Positions 1 to 7,656 of a DNA stretch of 56,064 bases are shown in pieces (the stretch's first letter is position 1; each line of letters begins with the position of its first letter). Made by a program: the position numbers and the translations under genes. The notes under the pieces were generated by a model. It searched no databases, had not been told where the DNA came from, and saw only the letters and a list, made by a program, of their open reading frames with translations. The DNA is from a virus, in the IMG/VR virus record IMGVR_UViG_3300024500_000038, positions 1 to 56,064 of that record. One strand, given 5' to 3'.

Positions 1-43
1 CTCGCGCTGCGCGCTCGCCGAACGGCCGGGCTACACCGCAAGT

Positions 44-49
44 ATAATG
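44..49 (+). promoter_or_regulatory. Possible -10 box for the early operon
   Basis: A perfect TATAAT hexamer lies about 105 nt before the first gene. I see no convincing -35 box. It is joined to the motif GCAAGTAT (38-46), which recurs in other intergenic gaps. A second -10-like hexamer (TATCCT preceded by TGG) lies at about 116-121, just after TTACCTGCGGGT. Either could drive the early plus-strand genes. Confidence 0.4.
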
Positions 50-154
50 TTACAAATTAGGCACACACACACACCATGGTTCATAAAAACCTGTTCAGGA
101 TTACCTGCGGGTATGGTATCCTAATCGAAAATCACATTAGAAGGGAGTGTGTTC

Positions 155-568
155 TTGACACACTACGAAATCGCGCAGCAAATAGTGCGCAAGTTAGCAA
201 TGGAGGCTGACCCTGAACTGAAGGGTGGATGGGATGAGTTAGTTGTAAGGACAGGTTTCAATAAAGAAAAACCAGTAGCAACATTAGTGTGGCCATCATG
301 GCGTCTCGAGATATGTACGTTTGAATTACCACAGCATTACATAGAAGATGAAGTCTGGCATATACGCACATCGGATACCACGTACGAGATCAATGGTAAG
401 TGCGTAACCAGAGCGCACGGAAAAGATAACTCACACGATTGGGATATGCATCCTAGAGCTTACGTATCAGATGTAGTCGATCAGTTTCTTGATGGGCTGT
501 GGACACCGCCGTGGCGATGCGGATTCTGCCGTGATCGTATCTCGGGCAAGGTAAAACCAAACTGGTGA
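155..568 (+). CDS. Hypothetical early protein
   Basis: I do not recognise this protein of about 137 residues. It is the first gene of the plus-strand early operon. The frame opens at a GTG at 149, but the ribosome binding site AAGGGAG (141-147) sits 7 nt before the TTG at 155, so the TTG is the likelier start. The protein is rich in Trp and acidic residues in the middle, with a CGFC pair near the C-terminus (residues about 122-125) followed by basic residues, which might bind metal. Its stop overlaps the next start. Function unknown; expression inferred from the ribosome site and operon position. Confidence 0.7.
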   Translation: MTHYEIAQQIVRKLAMEADPELKGGWDELVVRTGFNKEKPVATLVWPSWRLEICTFELPQHYIEDEVWHIRTSDTTYEINGKCVTRAHGKDNSHDWDMHPRAYVSDVVDQFLDGLWTPPWRCGFCRDRISGKVKPNW

Positions 569-1125
569 CAAGGCTTCACAATGCAGCAAAAGGCCATCCT
601 AACGCAGTCAATAGCTGGTTCTACTTGGTCCGCATCAAAGGACGACACGTCTGGTGTAAAACCAAGATGGAGGCTGAGAAACAGTCAATCATCAGCATTG
701 ACATAATGCGCACAAGGAAACTAACCGGTCTATTCACGCTGATTCGTGTATGCAAACCAAAGCCAGGTAATGAGAACTTCATTGCCTGGCTGAATGGTGA
801 TTGCCAATGGAAACTTGTGCGCGCAATACAGTTCAGTAACGGTGAGATTGTTGATCGTTACGCAAAGGATGCGTATTTCTGTTTTAATCCTGAGTGGCTC
901 ACGCCTGAAATGCATCCTTCCGTTGCTCACAGTAGCTGGGTGCGGTTATGCAGCGATGATCCGCTGGTTCTTGAGTTAGTAACGCGCGCACCTGATTGGC
1001 GTAGCATGCTAACTGCATTCAAATTGAGTGGGATTACACTAAGCAAGACGCGGCATAAGATAAATCAAACCATCGCGAAATACTTATGGAATTGGGCGCA
1101 CAATGTACGCAACGATGTTGATTGA
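565..1125 (+). CDS. Hypothetical early protein
   Basis: A 186-residue protein of unknown function. It starts with GTG at 565, overlapping the stop of the gene before it by four bases, so the pair is probably translationally coupled. The sequence is basic, with many Trp residues (for example WKLVRAIQF near the middle), and shows no signal peptide or membrane segment. It is followed by a 110-nt gap with no obvious terminator, so the genes beyond are probably in the same transcript. Confidence 0.65.
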   Translation: MTRLHNAAKGHPNAVNSWFYLVRIKGRHVWCKTKMEAEKQSIISIDIMRTRKLTGLFTLIRVCKPKPGNENFIAWLNGDCQWKLVRAIQFSNGEIVDRYAKDAYFCFNPEWLTPEMHPSVAHSSWVRLCSDDPLVLELVTRAPDWRSMLTAFKLSGITLSKTRHKINQTIAKYLWNWAHNVRNDVD

Positions 1126-1235
1126 TAAAGTTTACTAGGATATTCTACGCAAGTAGATAAGTAGCCAGACTGACGTGTTCGCTGGGAGCCAAATAAGCCA
1201 GCCTGGCCGGGGAGGTTATAGAAAGAAGTATACCA

Positions 1236-1649
1236 TTGACAGAGGCACAGCTTCAGACGCAAGTGCGTCACGTATTCGCTGCATTGGGCTATTACGTTAT
1301 CGAAGTAGGCAAGACCAGAGCTAAGTTAAAGTGCGCAAAGTGTGGGTCAATGGCTCACGCTACTGGATGGCAAGGTAACACGCCCGGCGCTCCAGACTTG
1401 TACTTTCATGCTCCTTGGTGGAAGCATCCCATTGCAGTAGCTATTGAACTCAAGATCAAGGGTGGGCGCGTACGCGAACAACAGAAACACCTTGACAATC
1501 TAGGAATGACTAAAGTCTGCCGATCTGTAGGCGCAGTGTTTGAAGTCATCAAGAATGTGGAACAAGAGTATGGGAATGATATTTCCCGTGAGAATTTAGA
1601 AAGGTTCGAGAAACTTAATGGACACCTTATGGCAGTGGGAAAAGACTGA
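1236..1649 (+). CDS. VRR-NUC-type nuclease, Holliday-junction-resolvase-like
   Basis: The 137-residue protein has the core of the VRR-NUC branch of the PD-(D/E)XK nucleases: GAPDLYF (residues about 51-57), then IELKIKGGR (about 70-78) giving the D...ExK catalytic set, then a conserved Gln in the following helix (REQQKHL). An inserted CAKCG pair at residues 34-38 may form half a zinc knuckle. Phage members usually cut branched or single-strand DNA during replication and recombination, which fits the ERF gene downstream. The start is TTG, with GAAAGAAG about 7 nt upstream; the stronger GGAGG at 1211 is too far away to serve it. Confidence 0.8.
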   Translation: MTEAQLQTQVRHVFAALGYYVIEVGKTRAKLKCAKCGSMAHATGWQGNTPGAPDLYFHAPWWKHPIAVAIELKIKGGRVREQQKHLDNLGMTKVCRSVGAVFEVIKNVEQEYGNDISRENLERFEKLNGHLMAVGKD

Positions 1650-2355
1650 CCTGTTCTTCATAACGCCGAAGGCATTGGAGACCGTTTACATCCTTGGAGA
1701 TATCAAGGATGGGTATCCAAGCGCAGTCACTAGCAACATCAATGGCAATTCATTGATTGTGCTTGGTGATGATAAAGAGTGCTGTGTCAAAACAGCTAAT
1801 CAAAAGCACAGTACGTTTGATGTCGTAGATGACATTGACGTGACAAAGTTCGATGCAAAACCTGTGCAATGGGGCGCCATCTCGCATCTGTTCAGGACTG
1901 TCTATTACAAAGGGCAGCCACGGTGCATCCGTGGTGGCGCTGACTACACTGTTTCCAACCTGCGATGCTGGCCTGGTGGGCCTTTGTTTCCTAGTCCCGT
2001 AGAGCAGGCTGGATACGTTGCGTACAACAAGCGACCTTACGTGAGTAATGACGGTGTTATGTACCTAACCCCAGATGCTCGCGACTTTGCTGCTTGCATG
2101 GAGATAATCAAGGACACAGGTGAAGGCGGATACGAGTTCGATGGGTATGAGTTCGAATACGTAAACACGAACTTAGGTGAGGTCGTTATTCTAGCTATGA
2201 AGCATGAAGTGAACACGATCTTCTACCGTGGCGCTGAATATGATGCCCGAGACCTAGCGTACAACATGAGATTGTTTGCTGAACTAGAAATGAAGAACGG
2301 AATCGGCGACCCTGAAGAGGAGTTGCTTTCGAAGATAAATGGAGAGAAAAAATGA
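1618..2355 (+). CDS. Hypothetical protein in recombination operon
   Basis: A 245-residue acidic protein that I do not recognise. The chosen ATG overlaps the nuclease gene by 32 nt and has only a weak ribosome site, so translation may begin a little further in. The sequence is mixed alpha/beta, with several Cys residues (CC near residue 60), no membrane segment and no signal peptide. It sits between the nuclease and the ERF annealing protein and ends in an ATGA overlap with the latter, so a role in DNA metabolism is plausible but unproven. Confidence 0.65.
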   Translation: MDTLWQWEKTDLFFITPKALETVYILGDIKDGYPSAVTSNINGNSLIVLGDDKECCVKTANQKHSTFDVVDDIDVTKFDAKPVQWGAISHLFRTVYYKGQPRCIRGGADYTVSNLRCWPGGPLFPSPVEQAGYVAYNKRPYVSNDGVMYLTPDARDFAACMEIIKDTGEGGYEFDGYEFEYVNTNLGEVVILAMKHEVNTIFYRGAEYDARDLAYNMRLFAELEMKNGIGDPEEELLSKINGEKK

Positions 2356-3047
2356 TTCAAAAGATGTCAGATGAGATTGGTGAATTGATAGCTGCGCTAT
2401 GCTCAGCACAGGCTGAAATGGGTAGCATCGGACGCGATGGCAAGAACCCACACTTCAAGTCGCAGTACGCTACATTGGACAACATCCTGGACACTGTCCG
2501 TCCGATCCTTGCAAAGAATGGCCTTGTGTTGATTCAGGGCTGCAAGAATGAGCAGACTGAAAAGATTAGCGGTCTTGATGTGACTACGACATTGGCCCAC
2601 AAGTCCGGTCAATGGATTGCCACACATGTGTACGTACCTGTCAACAAGCAGGATGCGCACGCTGTTGGATCCGCACTCACGTATGGTCGGCGCTATGGTG
2701 CTGCCGCCATCCTCGCTATCAGCACAGACAATGATGATGATGGTAACGCTGCTGTTACACAGCACCGAATGCAGCAACAACCACAACAAGTCAAGGTTAC
2801 AGGTAAGGCTGAAGTAACTCAGGCTGTCGATGACGCAACCTTGCGCAAGCAGTTCTTTGCTGCGCTCAAGGCATTGAACTCAGACATAACGGCTGACACA
2901 GCTAAGGAAGTTTTTATCCGGCTGATGGGTGATGTGTCCCTGTCAGGCCAAGCATTGAATGACGCGATTACTATGGTCACTGGCCATAAGACGTGGGACG
3001 CGTTCTATCAGTTCATGGACAGCCATGTAGCCGTGGGAGGTAAGTAA
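2352..3047 (+). CDS. erf: ERF-family single-strand annealing recombinase
   Basis: ERF proteins anneal complementary single strands and promote phage recombination and circularisation. Family marks are clear: NPHFKSQYATL (residues about 35-45), PILAKNGLVLIQ (about 54-65), GQWI and then AHAVGSALTYGRRYGAAAIL followed by the acidic DNDDDGN (about 98-132). The C-terminal third is Gln-rich and then helical, as is usual for these proteins. GGAGAG lies 5 nt before the ATG, and the start overlaps the previous stop as ATGA. It ends as TAATG with the Gam-like gene. Length (231) is normal for the family. Confidence 0.9.
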   Translation: MIQKMSDEIGELIAALCSAQAEMGSIGRDGKNPHFKSQYATLDNILDTVRPILAKNGLVLIQGCKNEQTEKISGLDVTTTLAHKSGQWIATHVYVPVNKQDAHAVGSALTYGRRYGAAAILAISTDNDDDGNAAVTQHRMQQQPQQVKVTGKAEVTQAVDDATLRKQFFAALKALNSDITADTAKEVFIRLMGDVSLSGQALNDAITMVTGHKTWDAFYQFMDSHVAVGGK

Positions 3048-3655
3048 TGGAAGACATAACGCAGATTGAGTGGGTCGAGATACCCGATGAAGAGGGACGT
3101 GTACATCTGTACCATCCAGAAACAGGCGAGTGGGCCGGCCCCAAAGGGGGCTGGCTTCCAGCCAGCATTGAGACGGATGATGACGTACATGTCGTGATGC
3201 GTCTGCATGCCAAGACTTGTGCGCAGATTAAGGCACAGCGCGAAGTTATCAAGCGCATCGTTGAGCAGGAGAGTCGCATGCTTCGCGGACTAACATCCCG
3301 CATCGAACGCATCGAATCCATGTACGCAGAGCAGTTGGGTAATTGGGCTGAACAGAACTTGCCACGCGATAAGAACGGCAACCTTCGTACCAAGACCATG
3401 AAGTTGCCATTCGGCGATATTGTCCTACGCGAAACAAAGGACAAGGTCGTTGTCACGAATCCTGAGTCGGCGATCCTGTGGGCAGAGGATTTCTGTCCCG
3501 CCGCAGTCTCGGTGAAGAAAAGCTTCTTGGTCAGTCAAATGCCTGACGATGTAAAGGCCAAGATGTTTGAAGACGAAGGCTTTGCTACCATTCATGGGTT
3601 GTCCGTCGAACGTGGCGCACGGACCGTTGCTATCAAGACCGTAACCAGTGAGTAG
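3047..3655 (+). CDS. Mu Gam-like DNA-end-binding / nuclease-inhibitor protein
   Basis: The 202-residue protein matches the layout of Mu Gam-like proteins: a long helical hairpin (residues about 50-110, for example RIERIESMYAEQLGNWAEQ), then the strand pair KTMKLPFGDIVLRETKDKV, then a segment ending in a lysine-rich motif (VKKSFLV). Proteins of this type bind double-strand ends and shield them from RecBCD-like nucleases. Its place directly after ERF fits a phage recombination module. The start has GGGAGG six nt upstream and overlaps the ERF stop (TAATG). The N-terminal 45 residues are extra to the core. Confidence 0.75.
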   Translation: MEDITQIEWVEIPDEEGRVHLYHPETGEWAGPKGGWLPASIETDDDVHVVMRLHAKTCAQIKAQREVIKRIVEQESRMLRGLTSRIERIESMYAEQLGNWAEQNLPRDKNGNLRTKTMKLPFGDIVLRETKDKVVVTNPESAILWAEDFCPAAVSVKKSFLVSQMPDDVKAKMFEDEGFATIHGLSVERGARTVAIKTVTSE

Positions 3656-3782
3656 TGTGCTGGTTGCAGTAACTGTCGTGGGCGTGATCATTGTGTTCAC
3701 GCCCATTCTTGTCCTCGCCTACATAGCCACAACCATAGAGCGATGGGTCAATGAAAAGAACGAAAGGTACGACAATGAGTAG
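3648..3782 (+). CDS. Small single-pass membrane protein (44 aa)
   Basis: This short frame starts with GTG at 3648, eight bases before the end of the Gam-like gene. It encodes 44 residues: a hydrophobic stretch from about residue 4 to 30 (VLVAVTVVGVIIVFTPILVL within it), then a charged tail (ERWVNEKNERYDNE). The arrangement predicts one membrane helix with a cytoplasmic C-terminal tail. It fills what would otherwise be a 120-nt gap in a tightly packed operon and overlaps the next start (ATGAGTAG). Function unknown. Confidence 0.6.
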   Translation: MSSVLVAVTVVGVIIVFTPILVLAYIATTIERWVNEKNERYDNE

Positions 3783-4347
3783 GGAAGAAGTTGTCCGCAT
3801 TGCCAGCATTCCAGATGCAATCCACATCAGCGATGTTGGTGTTACGTTTAGTGGACAGTTAGATGAGAACGACTGGATCCGACTGATGGGAACCCTTACC
3901 CGGCTAGAGAAAGCCATACAGTTCTCGATCGGTGACGCGCTCAACTACGGTAATGCCAGATACGGAGAAAAGTACAGCCAGGCCATGGAAGTCACAGGGC
4001 TGACATACCAAGCTCTTGCGAACTATTCATGGGTTTCGGCAGCGGTACCCATCGAGAATCGTAAAACAAACGTTACGTGGAGCCATCACAGACTGGCAGC
4101 TAAGTTACCGAAGGACGAACAGGCCACTGCTCTGTCGCTTGCCGAGCAGAATGATTGGACTCTAGATGAGATGAAGGAATACATTGACGGTAAACCAGCA
4201 AACCCACGCAACATTGAAACAGTAATTGTTCCGACAGGTATCAGCCCGAAGGAAGCGACCGACGTCCTGAAGGCATATGCAAAATGTCAACGCGAAGATG
4301 AACCCGTCGAGACATGCGAACGTTGTCCATTGAGGAGTATCGGATGA
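3775..4347 (+). CDS. ParB/KorB-type HTH-like DNA-binding protein, putative
   Basis: The frame opens at 3751, but the ATG at 3775 has GAAAGG seven nt upstream and overlaps the preceding stop, so I chose it (190 residues). The centre contains GLTYQALANYSWVSAAVP, then TWSHHRLAAKLPKDEQ and NDWTLDEMKEYI. Patterns of this kind (W-S-H-H, then paired helices) are common in phage and plasmid HTH proteins that resemble ParB DNA-binding cores. The C-terminus has a CERCP pair that may bind zinc. It precedes the initiator gene and overlaps it as ATGA, so a role at the origin or in early regulation is likely. Confidence 0.6.
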   Translation: MSREEVVRIASIPDAIHISDVGVTFSGQLDENDWIRLMGTLTRLEKAIQFSIGDALNYGNARYGEKYSQAMEVTGLTYQALANYSWVSAAVPIENRKTNVTWSHHRLAAKLPKDEQATALSLAEQNDWTLDEMKEYIDGKPANPRNIETVIVPTGISPKEATDVLKAYAKCQREDEPVETCERCPLRSIG

Positions 4348-5201
4348 TCGCTGTGACATTCGGGCATTTTCGTGGCGATAACCGCGACATAGCTGTGACA
4401 AATCTAAGTATGTACGGGGACTTCAAGGAACACTTGAAGTCCTTTCAGCCTACCGATTGGATGGTATTCACGTATCTAATTTTCCAGATGACAGCTAAGA
4501 CACCCGCTGTGGCCGTCTCTGTTGGCGAAATAGCGAAGAATTGTGGCCTGTCCGAGTCAACTGTCAGATCCACGGTTAAACGCCTCTCTACGGTCAAAAT
4601 CGGCGACCAGAGAATACTCATTGTCAAGCAGCGCACGGACTCGGATGGTAGTCCGATGCAGAACTTGTACGTGTTACTGCCCACCAATGAAGAGGTCGAA
4701 TGGTTTGAGGGTACTGTAGATTTTGGGGGTACCTCAAATTTTGAGGGAGGGGGTACCTCAAATTTTGAGGGAGGGGGTACCTCAAATTTTGAGGGACACT
4801 ATAGTAAGCCTGTTAATTCGGTAGGCTTATTAAATATAAATAAACCCCCTATAATTCCCCCAAAGCCAAAGAAGGGTGTTTCTTTACCTAAAGATGACGA
4901 TCCAGCGCTGCCTTTATTCCTGGCATGGCGGCGCACCGTGTACCCAGAACTGAACGATGAATACACATTAGCCGAGTGGAGGAAAGCTCACATAGTCCTT
5001 CGGCAAATGATTCACAAGGGTGTTACGGAGGACGACGTGCAACGTGCGACGTCAGTACTGATTCGTAAATGGAAGAACAGGGACATGGTAACAATGCATG
5101 CTCTGTGGAGTCACTGGGCTACAGCGAATACCGTTGGATCATCCGGCGTCGTTTCACAGGGAGCATTGAGTGCAATCAGAGCAGCAAAGGGTATTGACTG
5201 A
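4344..5201 (+). CDS. Winged-helix replication initiator, O/DnaD-like
   Basis: The start is set at 4344: GAGGAG lies six nt upstream and the ATG overlaps the previous stop as ATGA. The protein (285 aa) has an N-terminal winged helix (residues about 30-115: MTAKTPAVAVSVGEIAKNCG, then LSESTVRSTVKRL), typical of phage replisome organisers that bind origin iterons. Residues about 128-151 are three copies of the octapeptide GGTSNFEG, encoded by perfect DNA repeats. A proline and lysine linker follows, then a helical C-terminal domain (AWRRTVYPEL... onwards) suited to contacting the helicase or its loader. The gene therefore seems to hold its own binding sites, as lambda O does. Confidence 0.8.
   Translation: MIAVTFGHFRGDNRDIAVTNLSMYGDFKEHLKSFQPTDWMVFTYLIFQMTAKTPAVAVSVGEIAKNCGLSESTVRSTVKRLSTVKIGDQRILIVKQRTDSDGSPMQNLYVLLPTNEEVEWFEGTVDFGGTSNFEGGGTSNFEGGGTSNFEGHYSKPVNSVGLLNINKPPIIPPKPKKGVSLPKDDDPALPLFLAWRRTVYPELNDEYTLAEWRKAHIVLRQMIHKGVTEDDVQRATSVLIRKWKNRDMVTMHALWSHWATANTVGSSGVVSQGALSAIRAAKGID
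4725..4796 (+). repeat. Three perfect 24-bp direct repeats (iterons)
   Basis: Three identical head-to-tail 24-bp units run 4725-4748, 4749-4772 and 4773-4796. Each holds GGTACC and the inverted repeat CCTCAAATTTTGAGG (4732-4746, 4756-4770, 4780-4794), a 7-bp dyad about one central base. The 24-bp period is two helical turns plus a little, so the dyads lie on nearly the same helix face. The unit is in frame with the initiator and codes for GGTSNFEG. Confidence 0.9.
4725..4860 (+). other. Probable replication origin inside the initiator gene
   Basis: The iterons are followed at once by an AT-rich stretch (about 4797-4860, including TTAATTCGG and TTATTAAATATAAATAAA), a good candidate for the unwinding element. 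An imperfect hairpin (AAGCCT at 4805, AGGCTT at 4822) lies between them. Iterons plus an AT-rich tract within an initiator gene, beside helicase-loader and DnaB genes, is the lambdoid origin layout. Inference from sequence only. Confidence 0.7.
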
Positions 5202-5241
5202 TACTTGCCTGCTAGTGTATAAACAAATCGGGAGAGGTTAT

Positions 5242-5565
5242 ATGTACGATCCAGACACATACAAAACATATCCGTTTCACAGACTGGTTTATCGGTGGGA
5301 AGAACTAGGCGATGTTGACTGCTATAGTTCTACAATCGACCATTACACAAGAACTGTTACAGTCGAATGTGACAACATCAAAGAAGTCATTGAGATGGTG
5401 TTAGGTGCAGTTCGATTAGTTCGACAGAATGTCAGCATAGAAGTTGCGTGTACTGAAATGGGAATCAGACAACCAACGGAAGAAGAGCTTCGGTTCATCA
5501 AGGATCTAACAGATTACGATGATGATGAGGCCCAGGAAATTATCGAGGAGGTTATTAGTGACTGA
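5242..5565 (+). CDS. Hypothetical acidic protein in replication operon
   Basis: The frame opens at 5170, but GGAGAGG (5231-5237) just before the ATG at 5242 marks the likely start, giving 107 residues. The protein is strongly acidic at the C-terminus (DDDEAQEIIEEVISD). A helix about residues 48-75 (NIKEVIEMVLGAVRLVRQ) is the main visible element. It lies between the initiator and the candidate helicase loader and overlaps the latter. Possibly a regulator or adaptor of the replisome; no family recognised. Confidence 0.6.
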   Translation: MYDPDTYKTYPFHRLVYRWEELGDVDCYSSTIDHYTRTVTVECDNIKEVIEMVLGAVRLVRQNVSIEVACTEMGIRQPTEEELRFIKDLTDYDDDEAQEIIEEVISD

Positions 5566-6091
5566 GAAGACTTTTGTGGCGTTTGCTAACTTCATGAGTG
5601 CGATGCCAGCTAAGCAAGAATGGGATGAGCGATCATCTGGTTTGTATGCCCTAGCGATGAGTGATTGGTCTGATGATGTAGTCAAGGCTGTAACCAAAGC
5701 GGCCGCCACACGTTGCAATTTCAGGCCATCGCCTTTCGAACTTCGTAACATTGCATTCGACATTATCTTCAACGGTGTTGATATCAACAGGATTACAAAT
5801 GAGATTAAGTCGATCATCCTTCATAAGCCATTGTCAATGCGTAATTCAGCACTTGAATCAATGGCTGAGAACAATCCTGACCTTAGAATCGTAGCTGACG
5901 TCGTCAAGCAGGCCGGCGGTTGGTTAACGCTAGGTAGCGTAACACCTGAACGCTTTGATTCTGTTATCCAATCAGCATTAGTCTCCGTGCTAAACTCCAG
6001 TAAATATGAGTTATTGCTAACTAAACCCATGAATGAATGGGCGCAGCAAATTGGAGACTCCGATGGGCAGAAGGAAAAATTGCTTGGTTAG
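5558..6091 (+). CDS. Candidate helicase loader (G39P/DnaI-like)
   Basis: Start chosen at the GTG at 5558: GAGGAGG lies six nt upstream, and an internal stop-start overlap with the gene before it is preserved. The 177-residue protein is all helical. Its first 70 residues follow the pattern of small helicase loader/inhibitor proteins such as SPP1 G39P: a first helix (FVAFANFMSAMP), W..RSSGLYALAMSDWSDDVVKAV, then CNFRPSPFELRNIA, where the Phe-x-Pro-Ser box precedes a helix. There is no ATPase motif, so it is not a DnaC-type AAA+ loader. Position between initiator and DnaB supports the call. The C-terminal half is unrecognised. Confidence 0.55.
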   Translation: MTEKTFVAFANFMSAMPAKQEWDERSSGLYALAMSDWSDDVVKAVTKAAATRCNFRPSPFELRNIAFDIIFNGVDINRITNEIKSIILHKPLSMRNSALESMAENNPDLRIVADVVKQAGGWLTLGSVTPERFDSVIQSALVSVLNSSKYELLLTKPMNEWAQQIGDSDGQKEKLLG

Positions 6092-6347
6092 TCCAGGTGT
6101 ATGCCTCACAGGCCTACATAGCGAACTGGTAGCAGTGGAGGCATTACTGAACTTCACTGCTATCTGTTGCAGTCGGAAGGTACATCGACACTTTTGTTCT
6201 ATGGTCAAGAAAGCTAAGGCTGGTATCGCTGATCCAGTTGAGCTTCTTATAAAAATGGAATACACATTAGATTCATTCGCATACAGGAATGGCTTTATGT
6301 TCGGACAACACGAAGAACGTCCTGATGAATGGGGGTTTTATGAATAA
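6063..6347 (+). CDS. Hypothetical protein, 94 aa
   Basis: GGAG six nt before the ATG at 6063 marks the start; the frame itself opens earlier. The protein has 94 residues with five Cys in its first half (CLVSPGVCL, ICCSRKVHRHFC), which may form a metal site. It overlaps the candidate loader by 29 nt at its start and the DnaB gene at its end. Unknown function. Confidence 0.6.
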   Translation: MGRRKNCLVSPGVCLTGLHSELVAVEALLNFTAICCSRKVHRHFCSMVKKAKAGIADPVELLIKMEYTLDSFAYRNGFMFGQHEERPDEWGFYE

Positions 6348-7656
6348 TCCACCACCTCACAACATTGAAAGTGAGATGGCATTACTAGGCGCGATCCTTT
6401 TGGGGGGAGCGCCTGTTCTATCTAAAGTACTACCTTATATCCCGGATGGCGGCAGCTTTTACAGGCAAGCCCATGGCGTCATCTACGATGCATTTGCCAA
6501 GATTGGAAGCGAGAATAACCCTATAGACATTGTCTCGACAATGGACACACTGAACTCAAGGTCTGAGCTTGACAAAGTTGGAGGTATTGCATTCCTGATG
6601 CAGTTAGGTGAATTCGTACCTACTACATCCAACGCTGAATACTATGCCAAGATTGTGCGTCGTGATTCGGATCTGCGCAGAATCATTGAGCATTCAATGG
6701 AGATTATTGATCTAGGCTATAGCTCAGACCTGGAACCACAGGAGATTATAGACAAAGCAACGTTAATGATGGGGTCGATCACCAAGGATGGAAATACCGA
6801 AGTACATCATGTAGATGACCACATAGCAGAAGCCATCAATGATATTGCAAGTCGTCAGAATGACCACAAAGTATCTGGCATAAGTAGTGGTTACAAGGCT
6901 TTGGACGACATGATCGGCGGCTGGCGTAAAGGTGAGATGATAGTACTCGGCGCCCGTCCATCAATGGGTAAGAGTGCTTTTGCGATGGCACTAGCACGCA
7001 ATGCGAGTAGGCAAAACGCAAAGACATTGTTTATGAGCATTGAGATGTCCATGCAAATGACAATACATAGGTTGCTATCCTTAGAATCAGGCATAGACTT
7101 ACGACGTATCTCGAACAGTAAACTGACAGATTCTGAAATACTGCACCTGCGTGGCGCCAGAGCTAATCTGTTTGATGCACCATTATTTGTTGCAGCAAAG
7201 AATCCAATGTCCATGTCCGATATACGGAGCCTATGCATTAGGTTTAAGGAAAAGAATGGACTAGACTTTGTGATCATAGACTTTCTACAGATGGTGGAAA
7301 CTAAAGGCGTTAACAGAATTACCGAGATAGGAGCGGTAAGTCGTGGTGTGAAGCAGTTAGCAAGAGAGCTTGATATACCTGTGCTAATCCTGTCATCCCT
7401 AAACAGGGCTAGTGATAAGCGGGATGACAAACGCCCTACATTACCAGACCTGCGCGAGTCAGGAGACATTGAGTCCGATGCAGACGTTGTGGCATTCCTA
7501 TATCGTGCGAGTTACTACTCGGCTGTAGAGCCATCACCTATTGATGAAATCGAAGTCATCATCCGAAAGAACAGGAATGGACCGATTGGAACTGTATCCC
7601 TTGAATACAGACCAGCAATCGGTGCGTTTAGTGAATTGAGTTTTGGTGGACTATGA
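6340..7656 (+). CDS. dnaB: DnaB-like replicative helicase
   Basis: A 5'-3' hexameric helicase for phage replication, 438 residues from the ATG at 6340, which overlaps the previous stop and follows GGGGG by four bases. The N-terminal domain carries the usual PHNIESEMALLGAIL. The RecA-like domain has Walker A GARPSMGKSAF (residues about 203-213), the H1a-type segment LFMSIEMSM, Walker B DFVIIDFLQM (about 308-317), and LSSLNR...PTLPDLRESGDIESDAD with the DnaB motif 4 and arginine-finger region (YRASYY, then IIRKNRNGP). All key residues appear present. It is next to the initiator, origin and candidate loader. Confidence 0.95.
   Translation: MNNPPPHNIESEMALLGAILLGGAPVLSKVLPYIPDGGSFYRQAHGVIYDAFAKIGSENNPIDIVSTMDTLNSRSELDKVGGIAFLMQLGEFVPTTSNAEYYAKIVRRDSDLRRIIEHSMEIIDLGYSSDLEPQEIIDKATLMMGSITKDGNTEVHHVDDHIAEAINDIASRQNDHKVSGISSGYKALDDMIGGWRKGEMIVLGARPSMGKSAFAMALARNASRQNAKTLFMSIEMSMQMTIHRLLSLESGIDLRRISNSKLTDSEILHLRGARANLFDAPLFVAAKNPMSMSDIRSLCIRFKEKNGLDFVIIDFLQMVETKGVNRITEIGAVSRGVKQLARELDIPVLILSSLNRASDKRDDKRPTLPDLRESGDIESDADVVAFLYRASYYSAVEPSPIDEIEVIIRKNRNGPIGTVSLEYRPAIGAFSELSFGGL

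Noticed and set aside
77-211. 44-codon frame starting ATGGTTCAT before the first gene
   Set aside because: Preceded only by a CA repeat (62-73) with no ribosome site, and it overlaps the better-supported gene at 155.
4805-4827. Hairpin AAGCCT/AGGCTT near the iterons as a terminator
   Set aside because: Lies inside the initiator gene and has no T-tract; more likely part of the origin.
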